Below, piece after piece: positions 33,443 through 41,458 of a stretch of 64,000 nucleotides of DNA. The position numbers and the translations under genes were made by a program. Where the stretch lies: NCBI RefSeq assembly GCF_039543385.1, contig NZ_BAABJQ010000003.1:434001-498000 (forward strand). The letters are read 5' to 3'. Each line of letters opens with the position of its first letter. The first letter of the stretch is position 1. Under the pieces are notes generated by a model, which ran no database searches, was not told the origin of the DNA, and saw nothing but the letters and a program-made list of their open reading frames with translations. The DNA is from Rugosimonospora acidiphila (lineage in GTDB: Bacteria; Actinomycetota; Actinomycetes; Mycobacteriales; Micromonosporaceae).

Positions 33443-33516
33443 CACCCCTCGTGACCTGAGCCACCCTTCGTGCCCTCAGTCACCCTTCGTGCCCTCCACG
33501 ACCCCTCGTGCCCACC
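33443..33516. repeat. 19-bp direct repeats, about four degenerate copies
   Basis: Units start at 33443, 33462, 33481 and 33500. The middle two share CACCCTTCGTGCCCTC exactly; the outer ones have CCCCTCGTG with a few changes. The array sits between the rbpA terminator and the end of the opposing YdeI-like gene. Confidence 0.6.
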
Positions 33517-33543
33517 TGCCCGGTTGGGGCACGGTGGTGCCGG

Positions 33544-34143
33544 TCAGCCATCCAGGGTGCGTTTCTGCGGGTGCACCGTCTGGCCCTGGGCCAGCGCGTC
33601 GACGAACTGCGCGATGCGCCGGGCCCGGGTATCGGCCCGCTTGGCGGCCTCGACGCGGTGCAGCACCGAGTAGCGGTTCTGCGAGGTGAGGATGTCGAAC
33701 ATCGCCTGGGCCCGGGGTGACGCGGCCAGCGCGGCGGCGAGGTCCTCCGGTACCTCGGCGGTGGCCGGCCCCGCGTAGGCAGCCTCCCACCGGCCGTCGG
33801 CCTTGGCCAACTCGATCTGCGCCAGGCCGGCCGGGCGCATCCGGCCCGCGTCGATCAGCCGGGCGGTCATCGCGACGTTGCGCGCCGACCAGCGGCTACG
33901 CGGTCCGCGCGGGGTGAACCGCTGCCAGTAAGTGGTCTCGTCGCCCCGCCGGACCTGGCTGTCGATCCAGCCGTGGCACAGCGCCTCGTCCAACGCCTGG
34001 TCGTAGGTCAGGCTGGTGGGCCGGGTCGTGTTCCGCTTGGCCAGCGTCAACCACACCCCGGCCGAGTCGGCGTGATGTTCGCCCAGCCACCGCCCCCAGG
34101 CCCGCTCGTCGGCCACGGTCAACTCCACGATGTCGTCGCTCAC
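33544..34143 (-). CDS. YdeI/OmpD-associated family protein
   Basis: This 199-residue soluble protein has the family pattern VWLTLAKRN, YDQALDEALCHGWIDSQVRR, RFTPRGPRSRWSARNVAMTA, and a C-terminal helical domain (EVPEDLAAALAASPRAQAMF then RVEAAKRADTRARRI). The family (YdeI, DUF1801-related) is widespread and of unclear biochemical role, and has been tied to polymyxin or stress responses in enterobacteria. The GTG is set by a leaderless -10 box; the longer open frame upstream has no family similarity. Confidence 0.82.
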   Translation of the reverse strand: MSDDIVELTVADERAWGRWLGEHHADSAGVWLTLAKRNTTRPTSLTYDQALDEALCHGWIDSQVRRGDETTYWQRFTPRGPRSRWSARNVAMTARLIDAGRMRPAGLAQIELAKADGRWEAAYAGPATAEVPEDLAAALAASPRAQAMFDILTSQNRYSVLHRVEAAKRADTRARRIAQFVDALAQGQTVHPQKRTLDG

Positions 34144-34150
34144 CCCCGCG

Positions 34151-34156
34151 ACGCTA
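34151..34156 (-). promoter_or_regulatory. -10 box TAGCGT of the YdeI-like gene
   Basis: On the minus strand TAGCGT, 7 nt, then GTG at 34143; no ribosome-binding site. Confidence 0.45.
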
Positions 34157-34331
34157 CGGCAGGACCCGGTCAGGGACGGTCCTTGATCGCCCCCCAGCCG
34201 CGCGTCGGCGGGCGTGCCCGGCCTCACCGCAGGGCCAGTCGGCCGACACCCAGGCGGCCGACCTCGGCGGTCTCGTCGTCGGTGCGGTGCCCCGAAGGCG
34301 CCCGAATGGATCAAGCGTGGGGTCGAGGCTT

Positions 34332-34357
34332 GCCCGCGGCGCTCCCGCCGCGCGGGC
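34332..34357 (-). terminator. GC-rich hairpin after fxsA
   Basis: GCCCGCGGCG and CGCCGCGCGGGC can pair with one bulge directly past the fxsA stop; it probably ends the lnt-fxsA transcript. Confidence 0.4.
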
Positions 34358-34359
34358 TC

Positions 34360-34863
34360 TTACCGGGGGTCGATGATCTCGCCCTCGATCGGGGCGCCGC
34401 GCTGCGCGCCCGAGGGCTGCGGGTCGTGCAACGGCTGCCCCGGGCGTACCCGTACCCGCCGGGGGCCGAACAGGTCACCGGCCACCGCCGAGGACAGCTG
34501 GCGCTCGGCCAGCCGCTGCATCCCGACCCCGGCCAGCCTGCGCACCGGCGGCACCAGCAGGGCCAACCCCAGCACGCCGGTGATGAATCCGGGCACCGCC
34601 AGCAGCAGCCCGCCGAGCAGGCCGAGCAGGCCCTGGCTGACGTCGGAGCCCATCGGCCGCCCGTCCATGCCGGCGGCCCGCAGCCGCCGCCAGGCCCGCG
34701 CGCCCTCCCGGCGCAGCAGCCCGCCGCCCACCAGCGACAAGGCCAGCAGCAGAACCACCGCCAGTAGGGCCCCGAGCCAATGCGCTACCAGTACGAAAGC
34801 GACAATCTCGGCAGCGATCAGGACGATGAGGCCAATCGCGGCCAAACCCACAACTCGCTGCAT
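34360..34863 (-). CDS. fxsA: FxsA family membrane protein
   Basis: This 167-residue protein has three to four membrane segments (GLIVLIAAEIVAFVLVAHWL, LLAVVLLLALSLVGGGLLRR, then LLGLLGGLLLAVPGFITGVL). The central GLL-PGFITG motif is typical of FxsA, named for suppressing F-plasmid exclusion of phage T7. The C-terminal 50 residues are polar. GGGAGG precedes the ATG. It follows lnt after 94 bp. In many actinobacteria fxsA lies beside ppm1 and rbpA, and here ppm1 is not present between lnt and fxsA. Confidence 0.88.
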   Translation of the reverse strand: MQRVVGLAAIGLIVLIAAEIVAFVLVAHWLGALLAVVLLLALSLVGGGLLRREGARAWRRLRAAGMDGRPMGSDVSQGLLGLLGGLLLAVPGFITGVLGLALLVPPVRRLAGVGMQRLAERQLSSAVAGDLFGPRRVRVRPGQPLHDPQPSGAQRGAPIEGEIIDPR

Positions 34864-34957
34864 GAGCGGCCTCCCTGAGCCGAATGACGGCTCACGCCGT
34901 CCACCCCCCGTTCAACAATGGCACGCCGGTGCGCGTTCCCCGCGACCAGGCACGCCC

Positions 34958-36754
34958 TCACGCCAACGCGTCGGGCCGCTCGGCCTCATCGGAGCCGGCC
35001 CGGTCGGAGCGGGCCTGGTCGGAGCGGGCCTGGTCGCCCAGCGACCGGCCGGCCAGGGCGACCCGTCGGCGGTCCCGGCGCACCACGCCGGCCGCTACCA
35101 GCAGCAGCACCGCCACGCCGGCCAGCACGAACTCCGGCACCGCGCCCAGCCGGGTAGCCAGCGTCTGCTCCTGCCCCAGCCGCAGCGTGCGGACCAATTC
35201 CGCCGCGGTGTTGAACTGGGTGGCGTCGTGCACCTTGCCGTCGGACGTGACGAACGCCGAGACCCCCACCGTGGAGGCCATCAACGCGTCCCGGCCGTGC
35301 TCCACTGCCCGCAACTGCACCATGGCCAACTGCTGGCGGGCCTCGGCCGTGGTGAAGTCGGCGTTGTTGGTCTGCACCGTGATCAGCTGTCCGCCGCCGG
35401 TGACCGACGAGCGGACCAGGTTGTCGTAGGCGATCTCGAAGCAGATCACGTCGCCGACCGTGGCCGGGCCCATGTTCAACACCCCGGAACGGTGCCCGGG
35501 CACGAAGTTGCCGACCAGGGCGGCGCGGCTACTGACCATCTGCGCCAGCCCGCGCATCGGCATGTACTCGGCGAACGGGACCGGGTGCTGCTTGACGTAG
35601 TACGGGGTGACCGGGCCGGTACCCGGCTGCCAGACGATCCCGGCGTTGCGCAGGTTCTGCCCCGGCCCCTCCAGCACCGCGCCGACCAGGATCGGCGCCT
35701 TGATCTCGGTGGCCGCCTCGTTGATCTCCGCCCGGGCGTCCGCGTCCTGCGGGATCAGCGGGTCGATGTCGCTGGAGTTCTCCGGCCAGATCACGATGTC
35801 CGGCTGCTTCGCGGTGCCCGCCGCGACCCGCTGAGCCAGCTTCAGAGTGGCGTTGGCGTGGTCGTCGAGCACCGCCCGGCGCTGGGCGTTGAAGTCCAGC
35901 CCCAACCGGGGCACGTTGCCCTGGATCACCGCGACCGTCAGCGTCTTGCCGTTCGGCTGGGTCAGCGGCACCACCAGCCCGGCCAGCACCACCAGCACGG
36001 CGCCCAGCGCGGCCGCCCCGCCCAGGATCCGGCCCCGCCGCGGCAGCGACCGCCACGGCCGCCACACCGCCGCGGCCAGCAACCCGCCGCACAGCGCCAC
36101 CGCGAACGTGACCAGCGGGGCGCCGCCGAGGGCGGCGAACCTCAGCAGCGCCGAGTCGCCCTGGCTGAACGCCAGGCGCCCCCAGGGGAAGCCACCGAAC
36201 GGCTCCCGGTCGCGCAGCGCCTCCTGGCCCACCCACAGGGTGGCCGTCACCAGCGGCCACACCCACCGGTGCCGGTCGATCAGCGGGCCGCACCACGCCG
36301 CCGCGAGCCCCAGCACCGCCAGGTACCCGGCCTGCGAGGCCGCCAACAGCAGCCACGGGGCCACCCCGCCCACGATGTGGGTCCAGTCCAGCAGCGGCGC
36401 GAACAGCGCCGCCCCGGCCAGCGCCCCCAGGCCGGCACCGGCACGCAACCGGCGGCGGTGCACCGCCACCGCGAGCAGGCCGACCCCGACCGGCGCCAGC
36501 CACCACTGGCCGTACGGCGGGAAGGACAGCAGCATCGCCCCGCCGGCGGCCAGCGCCAGGACCACCCCGACCCACAGCGGCACGCCACCCCGACCGGTCG
36601 CCGCCGGCCCGGCCGCGTCCCCGGTCAGGGCCGGTTCGGACATCTGAGCCTCGGAGGCGGCAGCCTCGCGCGCCGGCTCGCCGGTCTGCTGCGGGGCCGG
36701 CGGCTCACCGGCCGGTTGGGGGGCGGGCTCACCGATCGCCTCGATCGCCGTCAT
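34958..36754 (-). CDS. lnt: Apolipoprotein N-acyltransferase
   Basis: This 598-residue membrane enzyme adds the third acyl chain to the N-terminal Cys of lipoproteins. After a Pro/Ala-rich cytosolic leader of about 55 residues come about seven membrane segments, then the nitrilase-like domain with the catalytic triad Glu (IVIWPENSSD), Lys (YYVKQHPVPF) and Cys (GDVICFEIAYD). A final membrane segment precedes a charged tail with the near-repeat QARSDQARSDRAGSDEAE. The window contains two lipoprotein-type binding proteins that would be its clients. Confidence 0.93.
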   Translation of the reverse strand: MTAIEAIGEPAPQPAGEPPAPQQTGEPAREAAASEAQMSEPALTGDAAGPAATGRGGVPLWVGVVLALAAGGAMLLSFPPYGQWWLAPVGVGLLAVAVHRRRLRAGAGLGALAGAALFAPLLDWTHIVGGVAPWLLLAASQAGYLAVLGLAAAWCGPLIDRHRWVWPLVTATLWVGQEALRDREPFGGFPWGRLAFSQGDSALLRFAALGGAPLVTFAVALCGGLLAAAVWRPWRSLPRRGRILGGAAALGAVLVVLAGLVVPLTQPNGKTLTVAVIQGNVPRLGLDFNAQRRAVLDDHANATLKLAQRVAAGTAKQPDIVIWPENSSDIDPLIPQDADARAEINEAATEIKAPILVGAVLEGPGQNLRNAGIVWQPGTGPVTPYYVKQHPVPFAEYMPMRGLAQMVSSRAALVGNFVPGHRSGVLNMGPATVGDVICFEIAYDNLVRSSVTGGGQLITVQTNNADFTTAEARQQLAMVQLRAVEHGRDALMASTVGVSAFVTSDGKVHDATQFNTAAELVRTLRLGQEQTLATRLGAVPEFVLAGVAVLLLVAAGVVRRDRRRVALAGRSLGDQARSDQARSDRAGSDEAERPDALA

Positions 36755-37318
36755 GCGTTCACCACCCGTCTACTGTGCCCCATCTCGCTCAAAGGACGCC
36801 GAGCGGAGTCACCGATCTGGATCACTAACGGCCCGCCGAACCAGGACACCCGCCGCGAAACAGGCACTGATCGGGGTGTCAGGGGCGAAAGAGGAGAAGA
36901 CAGGCAAGAGCCGGGCAAAGGAATCGGGGCGCGGCCACTGGCCGCGCCCCGTGCTCCCAGGCCCTCCCAGGCCGGTGCGGCAGCTACGATCCCCCGCGAC
37001 CTTCGGACCGATCCGATACGAGCTGGCCGCCCGCACCTGACCGTTGTCTACTGGCCGCGTTTAACCCCCTGCCCGTACCACCGATGCGACAACAGACGCG
37101 TGTCGCCCCGCCAAACCCCCGCCCGCTGGGCCTGGCCGCCGCGGCGGCTGGTTCGCCACCGCTCGACCAGCGGACGAAGGGACGACACGCACCTTGTCGC
37201 TCCCCGAAGTAGGACCAGATGACGGTACGCGCTGCCCCCCGGAGCCTGTCAACGGGTCCCCTCGGATCAGGCACGACCACCCGGCGTGTCGCGGCTGGCG
37301 TGTCGACCCGCCCACGCG
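36755..37318. other. 564-bp gap without a supportable gene
   Basis: No frame shows a family pattern or a start site. A perfect 11-bp GC hairpin (36926-36936 with 36940-36950) lies in the middle and may be the 3' end signal of the upstream kam operon or part of the lnt leader. Confidence 0.5.
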
Positions 37319-38749
37319 CTACCGCGCCGCGAACCGCACCCCGGACAGCCGTGAACGCAGCAACCCCGCCGCCGCGTCCGGATGGTCCGCCGCCAGCAAC
37401 CCGGCCGCGGCCAACACCCCGTCGACGTCCACCACGACCTGCGCCGACCGGGGCGGCGCCCACCCGCCCCCATGGTCGCCCAACGCCTCGGCCAGGACCC
37501 GCCCCGCCAACCCCGGCGGACCGTGCCGCAGCACCCCACCCGAACCGATCAGCAGCCGCACCCCGCGAAGGTCCCGACCCGTCCCACCATCCGGTCCCGG
37601 CCGGGCATGGCGGCGCAGCGCCACCGTGGTCGCCAACCCCGCCAACCGGGCGTCCACCGCCCAACCCGCCGCGTCCACCGGTAACAGCCCCGCATCGGCC
37701 ACCCGCGCCGCCGCCGCCGCAGCCAGCACCTCACGCTCACCATCGGCCAGCAACCGCTGCCCGGCGGCGGCCTCCACCACCCCGGCGGCACCGACCCGCA
37801 TGCCCAGGTCACCCTCCACCGTCCGGCCACGCCACAGCGTCCCGGCCACCTCCCGCGCCGCCCCGCCCTCATCCGGCGCCAGCACCGAGTACACGTCCGT
37901 GGTCGCCCCACCCACGTCCACCACCGCCAGGTCCCCGTCCAACGTTTCGCCCAGCAACTCCACCCCGCCCAGCACCACCTCCGGCGTGGCGCCCCGCACC
38001 AGCGACGCGAACCGCCGACCCCGCGACAACCGCTTGCCGCCGATCACATGCCGCAGGAACACCTCCCGAATCGCGGCCCGCGCCGGCCCCGCGTCCAGCA
38101 CCCCGATGCGCGGCAACACGTTGCCGGCCGCGACCACCGGCACCCCCGCCGCCGTCAACCGCCCCACCACCTCGTCCCGGGCCTCCGCGTTGCCCGCCGC
38201 CACCACCGGCACCCGTGGCCGCATCCGGGCCAGCCGGGCCGCGTTGTGCGTCAACACCTGCGCGTCGCCGCCATCCGTGCCACCCACCAGCAGCACCACA
38301 TCCGGGCGCGCCTCGACCAGCCCCGCCACCCCCGACGCGTCCAGCGGCCCGGCGCACACCCGCACCACCCGGGCACCGGCCGACAACCCGACCCGCTCAC
38401 CCGCCGACGCGGTCACCAACCGCTCGTACCCGACCACCGCCAACCGCAGCCCGCCACCCGCGCTCGAACACACCCGCAGCGGGTACCCGTCACCGCCGGC
38501 CGCGGACACCGCCGCGGCCAACCCGTCCAGCACATCCGTGTCCGCCGTCGTCCGATGCGCCGCCGCCCCGACCAGCGCCCCGCCGGCCAGGTCGACCACC
38601 ACCACCTTGGTGAACGTCGACCCGACATCCGCGCAGACCACCAACCGCGGCCCGGCCCGACGCGCGGCACGCTCGACCACCGGCGCGGGCCGCGCCGCCC
38701 CGCCACCCCGACCCGAACCGGCCGGCCGGGCGGCCGGCACCCGACTCAC
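37319..38749 (-). CDS. MutL/GlmL-family ASKHA ATPase (aminomutase-associated)
   Basis: This 476-residue protein has the actin/Hsp70-like ATPase motifs of the glutamate-mutase MutL (GlmL) family: phosphate 1 LVVCADVGSTFTKVVVVDLA, the VLLVGGTDGGDAQVL block, and phosphate 2 GDLAVVDVGGATTDVYSV. The family accompanies adenosylcobalamin-dependent aminomutases and is thought to act as chaperone or reactivase. It is unrelated to the DNA mismatch repair MutL. The GTG overlaps the kal stop by 4 bp. It is the last gene of the kam operon. Confidence 0.85.
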   Translation of the reverse strand: MSRVPAARPAGSGRGGGAARPAPVVERAARRAGPRLVVCADVGSTFTKVVVVDLAGGALVGAAAHRTTADTDVLDGLAAAVSAAGGDGYPLRVCSSAGGGLRLAVVGYERLVTASAGERVGLSAGARVVRVCAGPLDASGVAGLVEARPDVVLLVGGTDGGDAQVLTHNAARLARMRPRVPVVAAGNAEARDEVVGRLTAAGVPVVAAGNVLPRIGVLDAGPARAAIREVFLRHVIGGKRLSRGRRFASLVRGATPEVVLGGVELLGETLDGDLAVVDVGGATTDVYSVLAPDEGGAAREVAGTLWRGRTVEGDLGMRVGAAGVVEAAAGQRLLADGEREVLAAAAAARVADAGLLPVDAAGWAVDARLAGLATTVALRRHARPGPDGGTGRDLRGVRLLIGSGGVLRHGPPGLAGRVLAEALGDHGGGWAPPRSAQVVVDVDGVLAAAGLLAADHPDAAAGLLRSRLSGVRFAAR

Positions 38750-39120
38750 GGCACCACGACGGTGCCGGTCGCCTCCACCGCCACCAGCGGCGGATCCAAC
38801 ACCTCGGCGGCCGACTCCCGCCGATCCGGCCGGCCCCGACACACCACCGTCAACACGAACTCGACCGTCCGGCTGCGGGTACCCACCCGCACCACCCGGC
38901 CCGTCGCCTCCACCACGTCACCGGCCCGCACCGGCGCCACGAACCGCACCGCCGAATACCCGGCGAACAGGCCCTCATCCCCGTCGGTGCGGATACACAA
39001 CTCCGTGGCCACATCCCCGAACAGGCCCAACGCGTACGCCCCGTCCACCAGGCCACCCGCGTAATGCGCGTGCCCGTACGGCACGTACCGGCGGTGCGTC
39101 ACCGTCAACCCGACGCTCAC
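38746..39120 (-). CDS. kal: 3-aminobutyryl-CoA ammonia-lyase (hotdog fold)
   Basis: This 124-residue single hotdog domain has the Kal pattern RRYVPYGHAHYAGGLVDGAY, LFGDVATELCIRTDGDEGLF, VRFVAPVRAGDVVEATGRVV. Kal removes ammonia from 3-aminobutyryl-CoA to give crotonyl-CoA in lysine fermentation. Overlaps of 4 bp (GTGA) link it to kamE upstream and the ATPase gene downstream. A generic thioesterase would be the alternative reading of the fold, but the cluster supports Kal. Confidence 0.82.
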   Translation of the reverse strand: MSVGLTVTHRRYVPYGHAHYAGGLVDGAYALGLFGDVATELCIRTDGDEGLFAGYSAVRFVAPVRAGDVVEATGRVVRVGTRSRTVEFVLTVVCRGRPDRRESAAEVLDPPLVAVEATGTVVVP

Positions 39121-39866
39121 CCGGCCACCCCCGCACCGGTCAGCTCATGCACCAGGTAACTGGCCACCTCCCGCGGCGTCGTACCACGCCCGAAGATCCG
39201 GCTCACCCCCAACTGCTCGGCCATCAACTCATCGAACCGGGGGCCGCCCACCACCAGCAACGGGCGCCGACCGGCCGGCAACGCCTCCCGGAACGCCGCC
39301 GACATCTGCCGAGTGTTGTGCAGGTGCGCGTCCCGCTGCGTGACCACCTGCGACACCAGCACCGCGTCGGCCCGCTCCGTCACCGCCCGCTCCACCAGAT
39401 CCGCCACCCCGACCTGGGCGCCCAGGTTCACCACCCGGAACTCCGGATACGACTCCAGCCCCTTCTCCCCGGCGATGCCCTTCACGTTGAGGATCGCGTC
39501 GATGCCCACCGTGTGCGCGTCCGTGCCGATGCAGGCACCCACCACCACCAGCTTGCGACGCAACCGCCGCCGCACCACAGCGTTGATCTCCTTCGCCGGC
39601 AGCACCGGGAAATCCCGCTCCGCCACCCGCACCTCGGACAGGTCCACCAGGTGACTCACCCGCCCGTACACCACGAAGAACGTGAACCCCTCGCCGATCG
39701 GCCGGGAATGCACCACCATCGCCGGATCCATGCCCATCTTGCCGGCCAGCTGCAGCGCCGCACCCTCCGCCCGCCGGTCACACACCACCGGCAGGGTGAA
39801 CGACAACTGCACCATCCCGTCACCGGTGGTGTCCCCGTACGGCCGCACGACAGTACCCGAACTCAT
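39117..39866 (-). CDS. kamE: Lysine 5,6-aminomutase beta subunit
   Basis: This 249-residue subunit binds adenosylcobalamin and, through a lysine, PLP. The cobalamin motif is visible in ACIGTDAHTVGIDAILNVKG: His118 is the lower cobalt ligand and Lys129, 11 residues later, matches the PLP Schiff-base lysine of the clostridial enzyme. The N-terminal dimerisation domain contains LQLAGKMGMDPAMVVHSRPI. With KamD it moves the epsilon-amino group of beta-lysine from C6 to C5. It overlaps both neighbours by 4 bp. Confidence 0.92.
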   Translation of the reverse strand: MSSGTVVRPYGDTTGDGMVQLSFTLPVVCDRRAEGAALQLAGKMGMDPAMVVHSRPIGEGFTFFVVYGRVSHLVDLSEVRVAERDFPVLPAKEINAVVRRRLRRKLVVVGACIGTDAHTVGIDAILNVKGIAGEKGLESYPEFRVVNLGAQVGVADLVERAVTERADAVLVSQVVTQRDAHLHNTRQMSAAFREALPAGRRPLLVVGGPRFDELMAEQLGVSRIFGRGTTPREVASYLVHELTGAGVAG

Positions 39867-41458
39867 CGACCCTCCAGGATCTCCGTCGCCGGATTGAAGT
39901 AGTCCGCCTCGTGCCGAGCCACCCCGTCAAGGCCGCGCCCACCATCGGCCGGGCGCCGCATGATGCCGAACGTGCCCGCCCCGATCGCCTCCAGCAGCCC
40001 GTCATCGACGATGCGGCGCAGCAACGCCACCGACTCCTCCAGCACCAGCCGCGCCCGCCGCTGCACGAACCCGCCGGGTGCCGGCACGAAATCCTCACCC
40101 AGGCCGCCACACGCCCCCAGCACGTACCGCACATTGGACAGCGCCGTGTCCCGATCCGACAACCACGGCGTCACCACCGCCTCGGTCATCATCCCCACCA
40201 GCAGAATGCTCTGACCCGTCAGCACCCCGCACAGATTGAAGAAACCGTCCAGCAAATTGCCCCGGAACACGTCCCCGGTCATGTGCTTGGTCGGCGGCAT
40301 CCACTTCAACGGCGCCTTCGGGAACAACTCCCGGGCCAGCAACGCGTGCGCCAACTCCAACCGGAACGAATCCGGCACCTCCGGGTTGATCTCGAACGCG
40401 TGCCCCAACCCCAACTGCCAATCCGCCAACCCCGCCTCCTTGGCGAAGTACTCGTTCAGCAGCTGCGACACCGTCACCGTGTGCGCCTCATCCACCGCGT
40501 CCGCGGTGGTCAGATAATTGTCCTCACCGGTGTTGATGATGATCCCCGCCCGGGCATGGACCTGCCGGGAAAACCGCTGATCCACGAACGTGCGCACCGG
40601 ATTGATATCGCGGAACAAAATGCCGTACATGCTGTCGTTCAACATCATGTCCAGCCGTTCCAACCCGGCCAACGTCGCGATCTCCGGCATGCACAGCCCC
40701 GACGCGTAATTCGTCAACCGCACATACCGGCCCAACTCCCGCGACGTCTCATCCAACGCCGCCCGCATCAGCCGGAAATTCTCCTGCGTCGCGTACGTAC
40801 CCGCGAACCCCTCCCGGGTCGCCCCCTCCGGCACATAATCCAGCAACGACTGCCCCGTCGACCGGATCACCGCTATCACATCCGCCCCGGCCCGGGCCGC
40901 CGCCTGCGCCTGCGGAATGTCCTCGTAAATGTCGCCCGTCGCCACGATCAGATAAATCCACGGCCGGCTCGACCCGCCCGGCGCAGCGCCAGGCGAGCCG
41001 TGACCCGGGCCGGCCGCCCCGAACCGGGCGATCAACCGCTCCCGCTCCGCCCGACGCCGATCGATCTGCCGGAACCCCCGCGCCACCGAACGCCGCGCCG
41101 AACGCCGCGCCGCCGTGGCCGCCGACCCCGACGGCACCTCGAACCGCACCGACCCCGCCGCCGCCTTCTGCGCCAGCAACGTCAGATCATCCATGCCCGA
41201 CGACGCCAGCGCGTGAAACGCCGGCACCGCCACCCCATGCCCCAACCCCACATCCGCGACCACCGCGTCGACCAGCCGGTTCACCCACGGAATGCCATCC
41301 GGATCGGCCCCCGCCACCCCGGCCAGACGCAACACGGCCCGCTCCACCGCGACCGTCGTATGCCCCCGGGCCAACTCGACCACCGGCCGACCGGCCCGCC
41401 GCGCCAACTGCCGGGCCAGGCGCACCTGCGCCCGATCCAGATCAAGCTTGCTCGCCAT
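39863..41458 (-). CDS. kamD: Lysine 5,6-aminomutase alpha subunit
   Basis: This 531-residue TIM-barrel subunit contains ATGDIYEDIPQAQAAARAGA, VIRSTGQSLLDYVPEGATRE, ETSRELGRYVRLTNYASGLC and GIIINTGEDNYLTTADAVDE, all characteristic of KamD. It holds the substrate and cofactors with KamE and performs radical 1,2-amino migration on D-lysine or L-beta-lysine. The ATG overlaps the amidohydrolase 3' end by 17 bp. Activity needs adenosylcobalamin; no B12 synthesis or riboswitch is visible here. Confidence 0.93.
   Translation of the reverse strand: MASKLDLDRAQVRLARQLARRAGRPVVELARGHTTVAVERAVLRLAGVAGADPDGIPWVNRLVDAVVADVGLGHGVAVPAFHALASSGMDDLTLLAQKAAAGSVRFEVPSGSAATAARRSARRSVARGFRQIDRRRAERERLIARFGAAGPGHGSPGAAPGGSSRPWIYLIVATGDIYEDIPQAQAAARAGADVIAVIRSTGQSLLDYVPEGATREGFAGTYATQENFRLMRAALDETSRELGRYVRLTNYASGLCMPEIATLAGLERLDMMLNDSMYGILFRDINPVRTFVDQRFSRQVHARAGIIINTGEDNYLTTADAVDEAHTVTVSQLLNEYFAKEAGLADWQLGLGHAFEINPEVPDSFRLELAHALLARELFPKAPLKWMPPTKHMTGDVFRGNLLDGFFNLCGVLTGQSILLVGMMTEAVVTPWLSDRDTALSNVRYVLGACGGLGEDFVPAPGGFVQRRARLVLEESVALLRRIVDDGLLEAIGAGTFGIMRRPADGGRGLDGVARHEADYFNPATEILEGR

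Noticed and set aside
36809..37036. 75-residue minus-strand frame in the lnt upstream gap
   Set aside because: No ribosome-binding site, codon bias unlike neighbours, no recognisable pattern.
37319..38749. DNA mismatch repair MutL
   Set aside because: The motifs are of the actin/Hsp70-like ATPase fold of aminomutase-associated MutL/GlmL, not the GHKL ATPase of repair MutL.
37194..39902. 902-codon open frame on the plus strand
   Set aside because: It is antisense to the overlapping kam genes, is Pro/Thr/Arg-rich nonsense, and has no family pattern; an artefact of high GC.
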